From: an uncultured Clostridia bacterium
GTDB lineage: Bacteria > Bacillota > Clostridia > UBA1381
Assembly (NCBI GenBank): GCA_947624485.1
Contig: CANQKM010000001.1
Location: 62,001 to 126,000 of the forward strand
DNA length: 64,000 bases
Reading direction: 5' to 3'
Shown here: piece after piece, positions 24,302 through 36,300 of the stretch
How the letters are laid out: each line of letters begins with the position of its first letter
Numbering within the stretch: position 1 is the stretch's first letter
Position numbers and translations under genes: made by a program
Notes under the pieces: generated by a model
Told to the model about the DNA's origin: nothing
What the model saw: only the letters and a program-made list of their open reading frames with translations
Databases searched by the model: none

Positions 24302-24979
24302 ATGAAGGACATTGAAGCTGAAATCGGCTACAAATTTAATAACGCGAAGCTGCTTAAAACAGCGCTTACGCACAGCTCGTACGCAAACGAAGCGAGAACG
24401 GAAAGCAACGAGCGCCTTGAATTTCTCGGCGACTCGGTGTTAAGTATTATTGTGAGCGAATACCTTTTCAAGCGCCTTAAAAACGTCGCGGAGGGTACGC
24501 TCTCAAAATACCGCGCTTCGCTTGTGTGCGAACAGTCGCTTTATGAAATATCTAAGCAGATAAACCTGAGCGAGCTTATATATCTCGGCAGGGGCGAGGA
24601 AATGACGGGCGGCAGAAAGCGTCACTCGATAGTTTCTGACGCGTTTGAGGCGGTAATCGCCGCCATATACCTTGACGGCGGTATGGAAACGGCTCGTAAA
24701 TGGGTAATAAACCTTATGCGCGACTCGATAGAGGACGTCGCCGAAGGCCACAGGAGCAACGACTATAAGACAATGCTCCAGGAGGTGTTCCAAAAGGGTA
24801 ACACAGGCAAGGTGACGTACCGCACAGTCGCAGAGAAGGGTATGGATCACAACAAGACGTTTGAGGTTGAGGTGCTTGTTGACGGCACGCCGCGCGGCAG
24901 GGGCGAGGGACACAGCAAAAAAGAAGCGGAGCAGGACGCCGCGCAAAAGCTCTATGTTTCTCTCGGCAAAAAAGCATGA
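24302..24979 (+). CDS. rnc: Ribonuclease III
   Basis: A 225-residue endonuclease for double-stranded RNA, used in rRNA maturation and mRNA turnover. The family signature NERLEFLGDSV is at residues ~37-47. The second acidic cluster is in SDAFEAVIAAIYLDGG. The last ~70 residues are a dsRNA-binding domain (DYKTMLQEVFQ to KKEAEQDAAQKL). The ATG at 24302 lies six bases after a GGTGAGG site; a GTG at 24290 overlaps that site. It overlaps the radical SAM gene by 4 bp. Confidence 0.95.
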   Translation: MKDIEAEIGYKFNNAKLLKTALTHSSYANEARTESNERLEFLGDSVLSIIVSEYLFKRLKNVAEGTLSKYRASLVCEQSLYEISKQINLSELIYLGRGEEMTGGRKRHSIVSDAFEAVIAAIYLDGGMETARKWVINLMRDSIEDVAEGHRSNDYKTMLQEVFQKGNTGKVTYRTVAEKGMDHNKTFEVEVLVDGTPRGRGEGHSKKEAEQDAAQKLYVSLGKKA

Positions 24980-25977
24980 AAACCTACAACATACCTATAT
25001 TCGTACCGCACCGCGGCTGCCCTTATGACTGCGTGTTCTGCAACCAAAATCGCATTACCGGCTCGCAAAAGAGCGTCACGGCGGCGGACGTAAGGAAAAT
25101 GATTGAAAAATATCTTACGACGCTCCCGAAAAAGGACGCACATATCGAAGCCGCGTTTTTCGGCGGCAGCTTCACCGGCATACCGATTGAGGAACAGACC
25201 GAGCTTTTAAGCGCGGCGTACGAGTATGTCAAAGACAGGCGCATAAACGGCATACGTCTTTCGACGCGTCCCGACTACATCAGCGGGGAAATATTGGACA
25301 ACCTTCAAAAATACGGCGTGACAACGATAGAGCTTGGTGTACAGTCAATGGACGATGAAGTGCTTTTACGGTCAAATCGGGGACACAAAAGCTCCGATGT
25401 TATTAACGCCGTGAAGCTTATACGCGATTATCCGTTCGCTTTGGGCTTGCAGATGATGACGGGGCTTCCGGGGGACACTAAAACAAAATCGCTCCGCACC
25501 GCCGACGCTATCATAGCGTTAAAGCCGGACATGGTGCGTATATACCCGACGCTTACGATTAGGGACACCAAGCTTGAAGAAATGTACCGCGAAGGCAGCT
25601 ACACGCCCGAAACGCTCGACGAGGCGGCACAGCTTTGCGCCGAGCTTGTTTTGAAGTTTGAGGCGGCGGATATAACGGTTATCCGCGTCGGACTGCAGTC
25701 AACCGACGAAATAAGCGAGAGCGGCGAAAGCGTTGTCGCGGGGCCGGTACACAGCGCGTTCGGCGAGCTTGTGGAAAACGAAATATATTACGGTCTTATC
25801 ATGAACGCGCTTGAAGGCAGGGACGGCGTAATATACGTAAATCCGCGCGAAATTTCAAAAGCGATCGGCAACAAAAGACGAAATATAATCAGAATAAAAA
25901 ATGAAACGGGCAGGGACATAAAAATCCGCCCCGACGACAGACTCAGAAAAAGAGAGGTGAGATACGATTGCTGTTAA
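24976..25977 (+). CDS. Elp3-like radical SAM protein
   Basis: 333 residues with an Elp3-type radical SAM core. The [4Fe-4S] motif CxxxxCxxC is in RGCPYDCVFCNQNRITG (residues ~14-30). FFGGSFTGIP, TRPDYIS, ELGVQSMDD and MTGLPGDT are hallmarks of the Elp3/MiaB superfamily. It lacks the acetyltransferase domain of true Elp3; a gene of this type sits between rnc and smc in many Firmicutes. Its substrate is not established to my knowledge, although a tRNA is plausible. It overlaps rnc by 4 bp and smc by 10 bp. Confidence 0.85.
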   Translation: MKTYNIPIFVPHRGCPYDCVFCNQNRITGSQKSVTAADVRKMIEKYLTTLPKKDAHIEAAFFGGSFTGIPIEEQTELLSAAYEYVKDRRINGIRLSTRPDYISGEILDNLQKYGVTTIELGVQSMDDEVLLRSNRGHKSSDVINAVKLIRDYPFALGLQMMTGLPGDTKTKSLRTADAIIALKPDMVRIYPTLTIRDTKLEEMYREGSYTPETLDEAAQLCAELVLKFEAADITVIRVGLQSTDEISESGESVVAGPVHSAFGELVENEIYYGLIMNALEGRDGVIYVNPREISKAIGNKRRNIIRIKNETGRDIKIRPDDRLRKREVRYDCC

Positions 25978-28900
25978 AAAGACTTGAACTGCAGGGCTTT
26001 AAATCATTTGCGGACAAAACCGTGCTTGACTTTACGGAAGGTTCAACAGCGGTCGTAGGCCCCAACGGCAGCGGCAAGAGCAACATCTCCGACGCAATAC
26101 GCTGGGTAATAGGCGAAATGAGCGCGAAGCAGCTTAGAGGCTCGAATATGCAGGACGTTATTTTCGCCGGAACAGAGGACAGAAACCGGGTAAATTACGC
26201 GGAGGTCAGCCTTGTGCTTGACAACAGCTCGCGTATTTTTGACATAGATTTTGACGAGGTTGTGGTAACGCGTCAGCTTTTCCGCAGCGGCGAGAGCGTG
26301 TATAAGATAAACCGCGCACCGTGTCGACTTAAGGACGTGCATGAGCTTTTCATGGACACAGGTCTGGGACGCGACGGCTATTCGATTATCGGTCAGGGCA
26401 ATGTCGCGCAGATACTTTCCACAAAAGCCGAGGACAGACGCAGTCTGTTCGAGGAAGCGGCGGGTGTGTCGAAGTATAAGTACCGCCGCGAGGAAGCCGA
26501 AAGAAAGCTTCGCGGCGTGGACGAGAATCTTGTGCGGATAGGCGATATCACGGCTGAACTTGAATCGCAGCGTGCGCCGCTTAAAAGACAGTCTGAAAAG
26601 GCTAGGAAGTATCTCGGACTGTATGACGAGTTTAAGCGTCTCGACGTAAATCTCAGCCTTATAACTATCGAAAACAACAACCGCCGCGCCGAGGAAACAA
26701 AGGAGCTTTACGAAAACGTAAAATCGGAGCTTGACGCGCAGCGCAGCGCGGAAAGCGAGACGGAAAAGAAAATCACCGCGCTTTACGACGAAAGCCGCGC
26801 AGCCGATGACTTGATAGCCGAAAAGAACGCGCTTTTAAGAGATAACGAGAGCTCGGCAATGGCGGCGAAAAACGAGATCACCATAGCCGAAAACAACATT
26901 AAAAACAACAGCCGCATGATAGGCAGGGTGCAGGATGATATAAAGTCGCTCAAAGAAAAGAACGCGGAACGTGCCGCAAATATCGAAAAGTACAAAGCCG
27001 AAATCCGGGCAAAGGAAGCCGAAGCACAGGACATACTCAAAGAATTTGACAGCGTTCAGGACGTTCAGACCGATTTGAGCGTGAAAAAGGACGAACTGAC
27101 AGCCGAGATAGAAAGCAAGCGCGCCGAAGCCGTTGAAAAGCTCAACGACGTCGCGGCGAAAAAGGCGCAGATAGAGGGTATGGAAACGCTGCGCCGCAGC
27201 TTTATCGAGCGCCGCGAGGTGATCGAGGGCGAAATAAAGAGCTTTAAGGAAAACGTGTCCGACACTAAAAAGAGCATTGAGGACTGCGAAAAGGATATTG
27301 CCGAAAAAAGCGCCAAGCTCGACAAGATGCGCGCGACGGTCGAAAAGCACACGCGCAGTATGGAAGCGTTAAAGCGAGATTACGACGCGATAAACGAAAA
27401 GCTGTCGCGGAAAAATGCGGACTGTCAGGCAAAAACCTCAAAGAAAAAAATTCTTGAGGGCATGGAAAACGACTATGCCGGTTACGCGAAAAGCGTAAAA
27501 GCCGTGCTGAAAGCCGACGCGTTAAAGCGTGCGGCGATATACGGCACTGTGTCGGGACTTATCGAGACGGATAAAAAATACGTCACCGCGATAGAGAGCG
27601 CGCTCGGCGGCGCGATGCAGAATATAGTCGTGGAAAATGAGGAGGACGCTAAAGCGGCGATCGAATATTTAAGACGCACAGGCGGCGGCAGAGCCACATT
27701 CCTCCCGATAAGCTCGGTAAAGGGCAGAGAACTCGACAACGCAAAGGAAGTCATGAACCGCAGCGGCGTAATCGGTATTGCGAGCGAGCTTGTGAGATAC
27801 GATAAACGCTACGACGGCGTTATGAAAAATCTTCTCGGACGCGTTGTCGTCGCCGACACCATTGACAACGCCATAGCGCTCAGCCGAGAGTACGGCTATA
27901 AATTCAAGACCGTGACGCTGGAGGGCGACATACTGAACGCGGGCGGTTCGATGTCGGGCGGCAGCGTCAACAAGCAGAGCGGATTTTTGTCGCGCGCGTC
28001 GGAAATAAAGACGCTGACCACCGAAATACGCGCCCTCACAAACGAGATACGCGCCCTTAACGAGGAAAAGAGCGGCAAAGAGGAGGATATAAGACGCATA
28101 GATAACCAATTGTCGTCATATGTGCCGCTTGTGAGAGAGTATGAGGACGAGCTTTTGCGCCTTGAGGCGACAAAGGCTCACCTTGAAGAAACGCTTGACG
28201 CGGGCGGCGGCACGCAGCAGGGCTACGAAACTGAGCTTTTAAGCATAGAGGAACGGTTAAAGGAGTCGTCCGACGGCATAGCGTCGCTGCTCGGCGAGGT
28301 GCGGTCGCTTGAAAACGCAGCCGCCGCGCTGCAGGAACAGACGGAAACGCTCACCGGTGAGTACGACCGCGTAAATGCCGAAAGCGAAGAAAACGCGCAG
28401 AGCGTGACCGAAAAAATGATGTCTTTGGGAGCTTTGCAGAAGGATATAAACGTAATCGAAAACGCCGCCGAAACGGCTGAAAACGAGATAAAGGAAACGG
28501 AATCGCAGATAAAATCCGCCGAGGACGAGCTTACGCGCATACACAAATCGAACGACGATTTGTACAAAGCCATAGCCGACACGAACGCTCTTTCGGACGA
28601 GCTTAAAGCGAGGTCGGAGGAAATCCGCGCGGACATAGCCGAAACGGAAAAGCGCAGACAGTCCATAACCGACACGCTGAAGGAAATACAGAGCAGCAAC
28701 AAGGATTTAACCGACAAGCTTTTGAATTTGCAGCAGGAGCTTACGCGTCTCGAAAACCGCGCCGAAAAGCTCGAATCCGACAACGACAGCATTATATCGC
28801 GTCTGTGGGACAACTACGAGCTTACCGTGTCGGGCGCGGAGGAAATACGCACCGAGGTGGAAAACGAGAAGGCGGCTTCGGCAAGACTTAACGAGCTTAA

Positions 28901-29534
28901 AAACGCGATCAAAGCCCTCGGCAGCGTAAACGTGGATTCCATAGAGGAATACATAGCCGTTGAGGAACGCTTTAAATTCCTGTCGGAACAGAAGGCGGAT
29001 CTGGAAAAATCGAAGTCAGATCTCACGGGCATAATAACCTCTATGGAGGAACTTATGCGCGAGCATTTTGAAAAGCAGTTCGCGGAGATAAACAAGAGCT
29101 TCGGCGAGGTGTTCCGCGAGCTGTTCGGCGGCGGACGCGGCAGACTTTACCTGTCCGAGCCGGACAATATGCTTGAAAGCGGCATAGAAATAGAGGTACA
29201 GCTTCCGGGAAAGGGCTTGCAGAATTTGAATCTCTACTCCGGCGGAGAAAAATCGTTTATCGCAATCGCGCTGCTGTTCGCGATACTCCGCGTAAAACCC
29301 GCGCCGTTCTGCATACTTGACGAGATAGACGCGGCGCTCGACGACGTAAACGTATCGCGCTTCGCGACATACCTCAAAAACTACACCGAACGGACGCAGT
29401 TTATAGTAATAACGCACCGCCGCGGCACAATGGAGGCGGCTAACATTCTCTACGGCGTGACGATGCAGGAGAAGGGCGTTTCAAAGCTTTTGTCGCTGCA
29501 CATAGACGACGTGAGCGAGGAAATGGCAAGCTGA
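25968..29534 (+). CDS. smc: Chromosome segregation ATPase SMC
   Basis: An 1,188-residue SMC protein, the core of the condensin that organises the chromosome with ScpA and ScpB. Walker A GPNGSGKSN is near residue 32. Two long coiled coils (~170-500 and ~670-1020) flank a hinge (~residues 520-660, including LGGAMQNIVVE and GGSMSGGSV). The ABC signature LYSGGEKSF and Walker B FCILDEIDAALDD are at the C-terminus. It starts with TTG at 25968 after AGAGGTGA. The scp genes are not in the window. The order rnc, radical SAM, smc, ftsY is common in Firmicutes. Confidence 0.96.
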   Translation: MLLKRLELQGFKSFADKTVLDFTEGSTAVVGPNGSGKSNISDAIRWVIGEMSAKQLRGSNMQDVIFAGTEDRNRVNYAEVSLVLDNSSRIFDIDFDEVVVTRQLFRSGESVYKINRAPCRLKDVHELFMDTGLGRDGYSIIGQGNVAQILSTKAEDRRSLFEEAAGVSKYKYRREEAERKLRGVDENLVRIGDITAELESQRAPLKRQSEKARKYLGLYDEFKRLDVNLSLITIENNNRRAEETKELYENVKSELDAQRSAESETEKKITALYDESRAADDLIAEKNALLRDNESSAMAAKNEITIAENNIKNNSRMIGRVQDDIKSLKEKNAERAANIEKYKAEIRAKEAEAQDILKEFDSVQDVQTDLSVKKDELTAEIESKRAEAVEKLNDVAAKKAQIEGMETLRRSFIERREVIEGEIKSFKENVSDTKKSIEDCEKDIAEKSAKLDKMRATVEKHTRSMEALKRDYDAINEKLSRKNADCQAKTSKKKILEGMENDYAGYAKSVKAVLKADALKRAAIYGTVSGLIETDKKYVTAIESALGGAMQNIVVENEEDAKAAIEYLRRTGGGRATFLPISSVKGRELDNAKEVMNRSGVIGIASELVRYDKRYDGVMKNLLGRVVVADTIDNAIALSREYGYKFKTVTLEGDILNAGGSMSGGSVNKQSGFLSRASEIKTLTTEIRALTNEIRALNEEKSGKEEDIRRIDNQLSSYVPLVREYEDELLRLEATKAHLEETLDAGGGTQQGYETELLSIEERLKESSDGIASLLGEVRSLENAAAALQEQTETLTGEYDRVNAESEENAQSVTEKMMSLGALQKDINVIENAAETAENEIKETESQIKSAEDELTRIHKSNDDLYKAIADTNALSDELKARSEEIRADIAETEKRRQSITDTLKEIQSSNKDLTDKLLNLQQELTRLENRAEKLESDNDSIISRLWDNYELTVSGAEEIRTEVENEKAASARLNELKNAIKALGSVNVDSIEEYIAVEERFKFLSEQKADLEKSKSDLTGIITSMEELMREHFEKQFAEINKSFGEVFRELFGGGRGRLYLSEPDNMLESGIEIEVQLPGKGLQNLNLYSGGEKSFIAIALLFAILRVKPAPFCILDEIDAALDDVNVSRFATYLKNYTERTQFIVITHRRGTMEAANILYGVTMQEKGVSKLLSLHIDDVSEEMAS

Positions 29535-29561
29535 CAACATACATGAAAGGAACGGTAAATC

Positions 29562-30473
29562 ATGGGATTTTTTGACAAGCTGAAGCAAGGCCTTACAAAA
29601 ACGCGCGAGAGCCTTTCGGATCAGTTCAACAACGTGTTCAGCAACTTTGTCAAGGTTGACGAGGACTTGTTCGACAGCCTTGAGGAAGCACTCATCATGG
29701 CTGACATCGGCGTTGAAACGACCGAGTATATAATAGACGAGCTTCGCGACCGTGTAACATACAAGCGCATAACGGACGGTAACGTCGTAAAAGAGGAGCT
29801 TAAGGATATTATAAGCGAAATACTTTCCGAGCGCGACACAAGCGTAAACGTGTCCACAAAGCCGTCGGTAATGCTTATAATAGGCGTAAACGGCGTGGGC
29901 AAAACGACGAGCATAGGCAAAATAGCCGCGTACTATGCCGGTATGGGCAAGAAGGTAATGCTCGCCGCCGCCGACACATTCCGCGCCGCCGCGATCGACC
30001 AGCTTGACATATGGGCAAAACGCGCGGGAGTGGATATAATAAAAAATACCGAAGGCACCGATCCCGCGGCTGTTGTGTTTGACGCGTGCGGCGCGGCAAA
30101 GGCGCGCGGCGCGGACTTGCTTATATGCGACACAGCCGGACGCTTGCACAACAAGAAAAACCTCATGGCAGAACTTGAAAAGATAAACCGCGTGATAGAG
30201 CGCGAGCTCGGAGGCTGCGCGAGGGAAACGCTGCTCGTGCTTGACGCGTCGACGGGACAGAACGCCGTAAGTCAGGCGAAGCTGTTCTCCGAGGCGGCGA
30301 GCATAACGGGAATAATCCTGACAAAGCTCGACGGCACGGCAAAGGGCGGCATAGTTATAACAATATCAAAGGAGCAGTCGCTGCCGGTTAAGTTTATCGG
30401 CGTGGGCGAGGGTATAGACGACCTGCGCGAATTTGACAGCGCGGACTTTGCGAAAGCGCTTTTTGAGGACTAA
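29562..30473 (+). CDS. ftsY: Signal recognition particle receptor FtsY
   Basis: A 303-residue SRP GTPase that docks ribosome-nascent chain-SRP complexes at the membrane. It has the NG domains only: a helical N domain (KLKQGLTKTRESLSDQFNNV), G1 GVNGVGKTTSIGKIA, DTAGRLHNKKNL and TKLDGTAKGG. The acidic A domain of E. coli FtsY is absent, as is usual in Gram-positives. It follows smc by 27 bp and precedes lepA by 24 bp. Confidence 0.95.
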   Translation: MGFFDKLKQGLTKTRESLSDQFNNVFSNFVKVDEDLFDSLEEALIMADIGVETTEYIIDELRDRVTYKRITDGNVVKEELKDIISEILSERDTSVNVSTKPSVMLIIGVNGVGKTTSIGKIAAYYAGMGKKVMLAAADTFRAAAIDQLDIWAKRAGVDIIKNTEGTDPAAVVFDACGAAKARGADLLICDTAGRLHNKKNLMAELEKINRVIERELGGCARETLLVLDASTGQNAVSQAKLFSEAASITGIILTKLDGTAKGGIVITISKEQSLPVKFIGVGEGIDDLREFDSADFAKALFED

Positions 30474-30497
30474 TATAGCAGACTGGAGAAGGTACAA

Positions 30498-32306
<1,809 letters not shown>

Positions 32307-32315
32307 CAAAAAATT

Positions 32316-32340
32316 AAGAGCCGCTTCACAGCGGCTCTTT
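32316..32340 (+). terminator. Bidirectional terminator between lepA and the AraC gene
   Basis: AAGAGCCGCT and AGCGGCTCTT form a 10-bp stem with a TCAC loop. T-rich tails occur on both strands. The stop codon of the converging AraC gene lies inside the loop. Confidence 0.85.
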
Positions 32341-33183
32341 GCGTATAATTTTATGGGGGGGGGTTGAGTAATTTGCGTTATTTCTGAAAAAGTCCTTCGG
32401 CGACACGCCGCCGCTGTACTTCGTAAAGTTTTTATAGAAAAGAGAGTAGTCGCTGTACCCGCACAGGGCAGCAATATCTGACATCTTCTTGCCGTCCTGG
32501 TACAGCTTGCGCGCGTACATGAAGCGCAGAAGCTCTATATACTCCTTTATCGTCATGCCCGTTTCCGACTTAAAAATGTGGCACATGTAATACTTGTTGA
32601 AAAATACCGCATCCGCAATTTCGTCAAGCGTGAGCGAACGGGTGAAGTTTTTATTTATATATCCTTTTATTTTCAGCGTCTTCGACGAGTTTTCGGCGGG
32701 CGTCTGCAGCGTCGTACTCATACACTCGCATATTGCGGCAATCATCTGCAATATGTATGTCTGCAAGAGCATCTCATATTCCGCCGGGCGCTTCGCGGCA
32801 CAATCGTGAATATTGACGAACATTTTATCTATTCCGTATTTCTTAACATCCGCGGCTGCTATTTTGTGCTTATCGGCAGCGGATGCAATTCTTTCCGCAA
32901 GCGACGCGGAAAGCAAATTCGTAAACTCGTAATCAAACTGCACAAAGTGACGCTCATATATCTCATCGCCGGTGAACACGATGGAGTGAAGCTCGTTCGG
33001 TTTTGTTATAAACACGTCGCCCGCGTCAGCCTCGTATTCAACGCCGTCGATAATGTAACGCGCGCTGCCGCTCACGAAATACAGCACCTCACAGTAATGG
33101 TGTATCTGGAATGTCAGATTCTGCGGCGGGAACTTGTTGTAGCTGTACATGAAATGCGCACGCCGAAATGACAGCTTAGCCAT
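32326..33183 (-). CDS. AraC-family regulator, divergent from the GH2 gene
   Basis: 285 residues. The N-terminal cupin half (residues ~10-140) has FPPQNLTFQIHHYCEVLYFV and GDVFITKPNELH, typical of sugar-sensing AraC proteins. The C-terminal half carries two HTHs (LTLDEIADAVFFNKYYMCHI, SDIAALCGYSDYSLFYKNFT). I start at ATG 33183, seven bases after GAGGAGG; the frame is open to 33255 but through the promoter. The last codons contain nine consecutive C bases (32355-32363 as G on the + strand), a slippage-prone tract. It is divergent from the large GH2 gene and is its likely activator (inferred from position and repeats). Confidence 0.88.
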   Translation of the reverse strand: MAKLSFRRAHFMYSYNKFPPQNLTFQIHHYCEVLYFVSGSARYIIDGVEYEADAGDVFITKPNELHSIVFTGDEIYERHFVQFDYEFTNLLSASLAERIASAADKHKIAAADVKKYGIDKMFVNIHDCAAKRPAEYEMLLQTYILQMIAAICECMSTTLQTPAENSSKTLKIKGYINKNFTRSLTLDEIADAVFFNKYYMCHIFKSETGMTIKEYIELLRFMYARKLYQDGKKMSDIAALCGYSDYSLFYKNFTKYSGGVSPKDFFRNNANYSTPPHKIIRKEPL

Positions 33184-33204
33184 ACATACCGCCTCCTCTA
33201 CACG

Positions 33205-33233
33205 ATTATACCATATAACAGCAAGATTTGCAA
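33205..33233 (-). promoter_or_regulatory. Promoter of the AraC gene at 32326
   Basis: On the - strand TTGCAA (33233-33228) and TATAAT (33210-33205), 17 bp apart. Confidence 0.75.
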
Positions 33234-33243
33234 TATATTTAGC

Positions 33244-33256
33244 AAGAATAATCATG
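33244..33256 (+). promoter_or_regulatory. Candidate activator half-site upstream of the GH2 promoter
   Basis: AAGAATAATCATG abuts and overlaps the weak -35 of the GH2 gene and recurs with one change at 33310-33322, 66 bp away. This is where AraC-type activators usually bind (inference). Confidence 0.4.
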
Positions 33257-33283
33257 TAAAAGATTTTTTTACCGTGATATAAT
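33255..33283 (+). promoter_or_regulatory. Promoter of the GH2 gene
   Basis: TATAAT (33278-33283) with a poor -35, TGTAAA (33255-33260), 17 bp upstream. The weak -35 fits a promoter that needs an activator. Confidence 0.55.
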
Positions 33284-33298
33284 TATAACAGAAATATG

Positions 33299-33320
33299 TA
33301 ATTATTCAAAAGAATAATTA
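33299..33320. repeat. Perfect inverted repeat in the GH2 leader
   Basis: TAATTATTC and GAATAATTA are a 9-bp perfect inverted repeat around AAAA, about 15 bp after the -10. Its right arm is part of the second AAGAATAATTATG copy. It may be an operator or a weak RNA hairpin. Confidence 0.55.
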
Positions 33321-33386
33321 TGCAAGGTGCATAATCCGCCGCGGACGTACAAGGCGGATAGAAATTTTAAGGAGGAGAGAGAAAGC

Positions 33387-36300
33387 ATGAAAAAAATTAT
33401 TTCTGCAATCATAACTCTTGCTATGATTGCGTCAATGTTCACCGCGCTTCCCGTATATGCCGATAATACAGGCGATACCGGCGGCACGGAAGACACGGCG
33501 TACACCGCGCCGGACAGTCCGGCTGTTACGTACAACATGAACGTTGACTGGAAGTTCAAGAAGGCTTCGGGAACGGTTTATCCGCTCGCGAAGGCTCAGG
33601 AGAGCGTGGCGCAGAGCGATAAACAGTTCTACGAGGTTGACTACGATGACAGCGAATGGGAAACCGTTTCCGTTCCGCACCCGATCAACGCGGAGGACAC
33701 GTTCGACGGCGCGGCTATGGACTCGGGCGAACAGGATTATTACCGCGGCTTTATGTTCTACAGAAAGCACGTGACAATTCCGTCGTCGGACGAGGGAAAG
33801 AAAATGTTCCTCGAATTCGAGGCGGTAAGACAGTCGGTTTACCTGTGGGTAAACGGCAAAATGGTAGGTTACTATGAAGCCGGTATCGCGCCGATAGGCT
33901 TTGACATTACCGATTACGTAAATCCGGGCGAGGAAAACATTATAGCGGTCGCGACGGATAACAGCGCGTCGCGCGGCAACAACAACGACACAAGAGAAAC
34001 CAGACCGGGCAGCACGCCCGGCGCGGCTGACGGCAACGGCTATCAGTGGAACACCGCGGACTTTAACGAGGTTCAGGGCGGTATCACGGGCAACGTAAAT
34101 CTGTACGCGAAAAATATGATTTACCAGACGCTTCCGCTTTACAACAACCTAAAGACGACAGGCAACTACATCTACGGCTCAGACTACGACATAGACGCGA
34201 AATCCGCGACGATAAACGTCAAAGCGGAGCTTCGCAACGAAACCGCCGAGGATGCGGATGTAACGCTTCAGGTTGATGTTGTCGGCATGGACGGCAAACT
34301 TGCCGCTACATTTAGTCAGGAAGGCACGGCTGTCGTTCCGCAGGGCGTAAAAGTAACGGCTAACGAAGCGCTTAACGATGCGCAGCTTATTTTCGCGGAG
34401 TATGACGGCAATAAGCTTGTAAGCGCCGCGCTCGGCGACAAGGTTACGCTCGCAAAGGACGCCGACGGTGTTTATGAAGTGCCGTCATCAATCGCTTCCG
34501 CGTCCGGTACAGTAAAAATAATGGTATGGGATTCCTTAAAAGGCATGAAGCCGATGAACGCATCATTTGAACCTGCCGAAGTGACAATCGGTCACCACCT
34601 GAACATGGTTCCCGATGACGCATACGAGGACAATCCCGCTGCAACGGATATTTCTCCTGAAGGAGTATCTTACATAACGGCTTCGGCTAAAATGACGAAT
34701 ATGCGTTTCTGGAGCGATAAAGATCCGTACCTTTACACAGTTTACACAATTCTTAAGGACAAGGACGGCAAGGTGATTGACGTTCAAAAAACGGTTACTG
34801 GCTTCAGAAAGGTAGACTACGATATAAACAACGGCGGTCTGCTTATAAACGACAAGAGTACTTATTTAAAGGGCTACGCGCAGAGAGCGACGAACGAATG
34901 GGCTGTTGTCGGCACGGCAAACGACTGGCTCACCGATATTGATATGCAGCTTCTCAAGGAGTCGAACGGCAACCACATACGCTGGATGCATGTTGCTCCG
35001 AAGCCTGTTGAGGTACGAAGCACCGATAAATACGGTATACTTGTAACCTGTCCCGCGGGCGACAAGGAAGGCGACACTGACGGCAGAGCATGGGATCAGC
35101 GTGTCGAAGCTATGCGCGACGCGATGATTTATTTCAGAAACAGCCCGTCCGTACTCTTCTGGGAGGCGGGCAACAACGCTGTTTCAGCTGCACACATGCA
35201 GGAAATGACTGACTTAAAGGCTAAGCTTGATCCCAACGGCGGACGTTTTACGGGCAGCCGTACAATTTCAAGCGTTGACCAGATTAAAGCTGCCGAATAC
35301 GTCGGCACGATGCTTAACCGTAACGCTTCGGCGGCAAAGACTTCGATGCAGTCGGCAGGCGGAAAGTATATGCCTATCATGGAAACGGAATACGCGCGCG
35401 ACGAAGCGCCGAGACGCGTTTGGGACGATTTCTCGCCGCCCGATTACGATTATAAGAACTGGTGGCTCAACGGCGCGGATAAAGAAGACGGCTACGATAT
35501 GTGGGACGAAACGTCCGAGGACTTCGCGAGAATAAACGCATCCGCGTATAACGAGTTCTGGGCAGGCAGAGTAGGCGGCGGCGGAAGCGAATTATACGCC
35601 GGCGCGGCTATAATGGTATGGTCTGACTCGAACATGCACAACAGAAACACACATTCGGAAAACTGCCGTACTTCGGGTAAGGTCGATCCGGTAAGACAGA
35701 AGAAGGAAGCGTTCTACGCGCTCCAGACTGTTCAGTCCGACACTCCGGCGGTTCATATCGTCGGTCACTGGAGCTATCCCGAATACAAAAAGGACGACAA
35801 AGAAAACGGCAATTACTGGTACGAGGACAGAACGTTAAAAGACGGCACCCCCGTTCACTGGGAACCGAACGGCACATTACTTCAGAGAGATCCTACCAAG
35901 AAGGACGTATATGTAATAGGTTCTCCCGATATAGTCAAGGTAGAGCTTTACATAGACGGAGTGCTTAAAAAGACAAATGTAAAGCCCGAAAACAATTTCG
36001 TATACAAGTTTACGGAAATAGACGTTACACAGGGCGACGAGGTAAGCGTAAAGGCATACAACGACAGCGATATTATGGTTGCCGAGGATGATATAAAGAG
36101 AACCGGCGAACCGGCAAGCGTACGTCTTACCCCGGTAACAGGTCCCGACGGACTGATCGCGGACGGCTCCGACGTTATGTACTTCGACGTTGAAGTACTT
36201 GACGAGGACGGCAACGTATGTCCGCTCGATTACAGCAGACTTGACCTTAAGCTCAGCGGAAACGGCGTGCTTCTCGGCGGCTATACAAGCGGCGTGGGAG

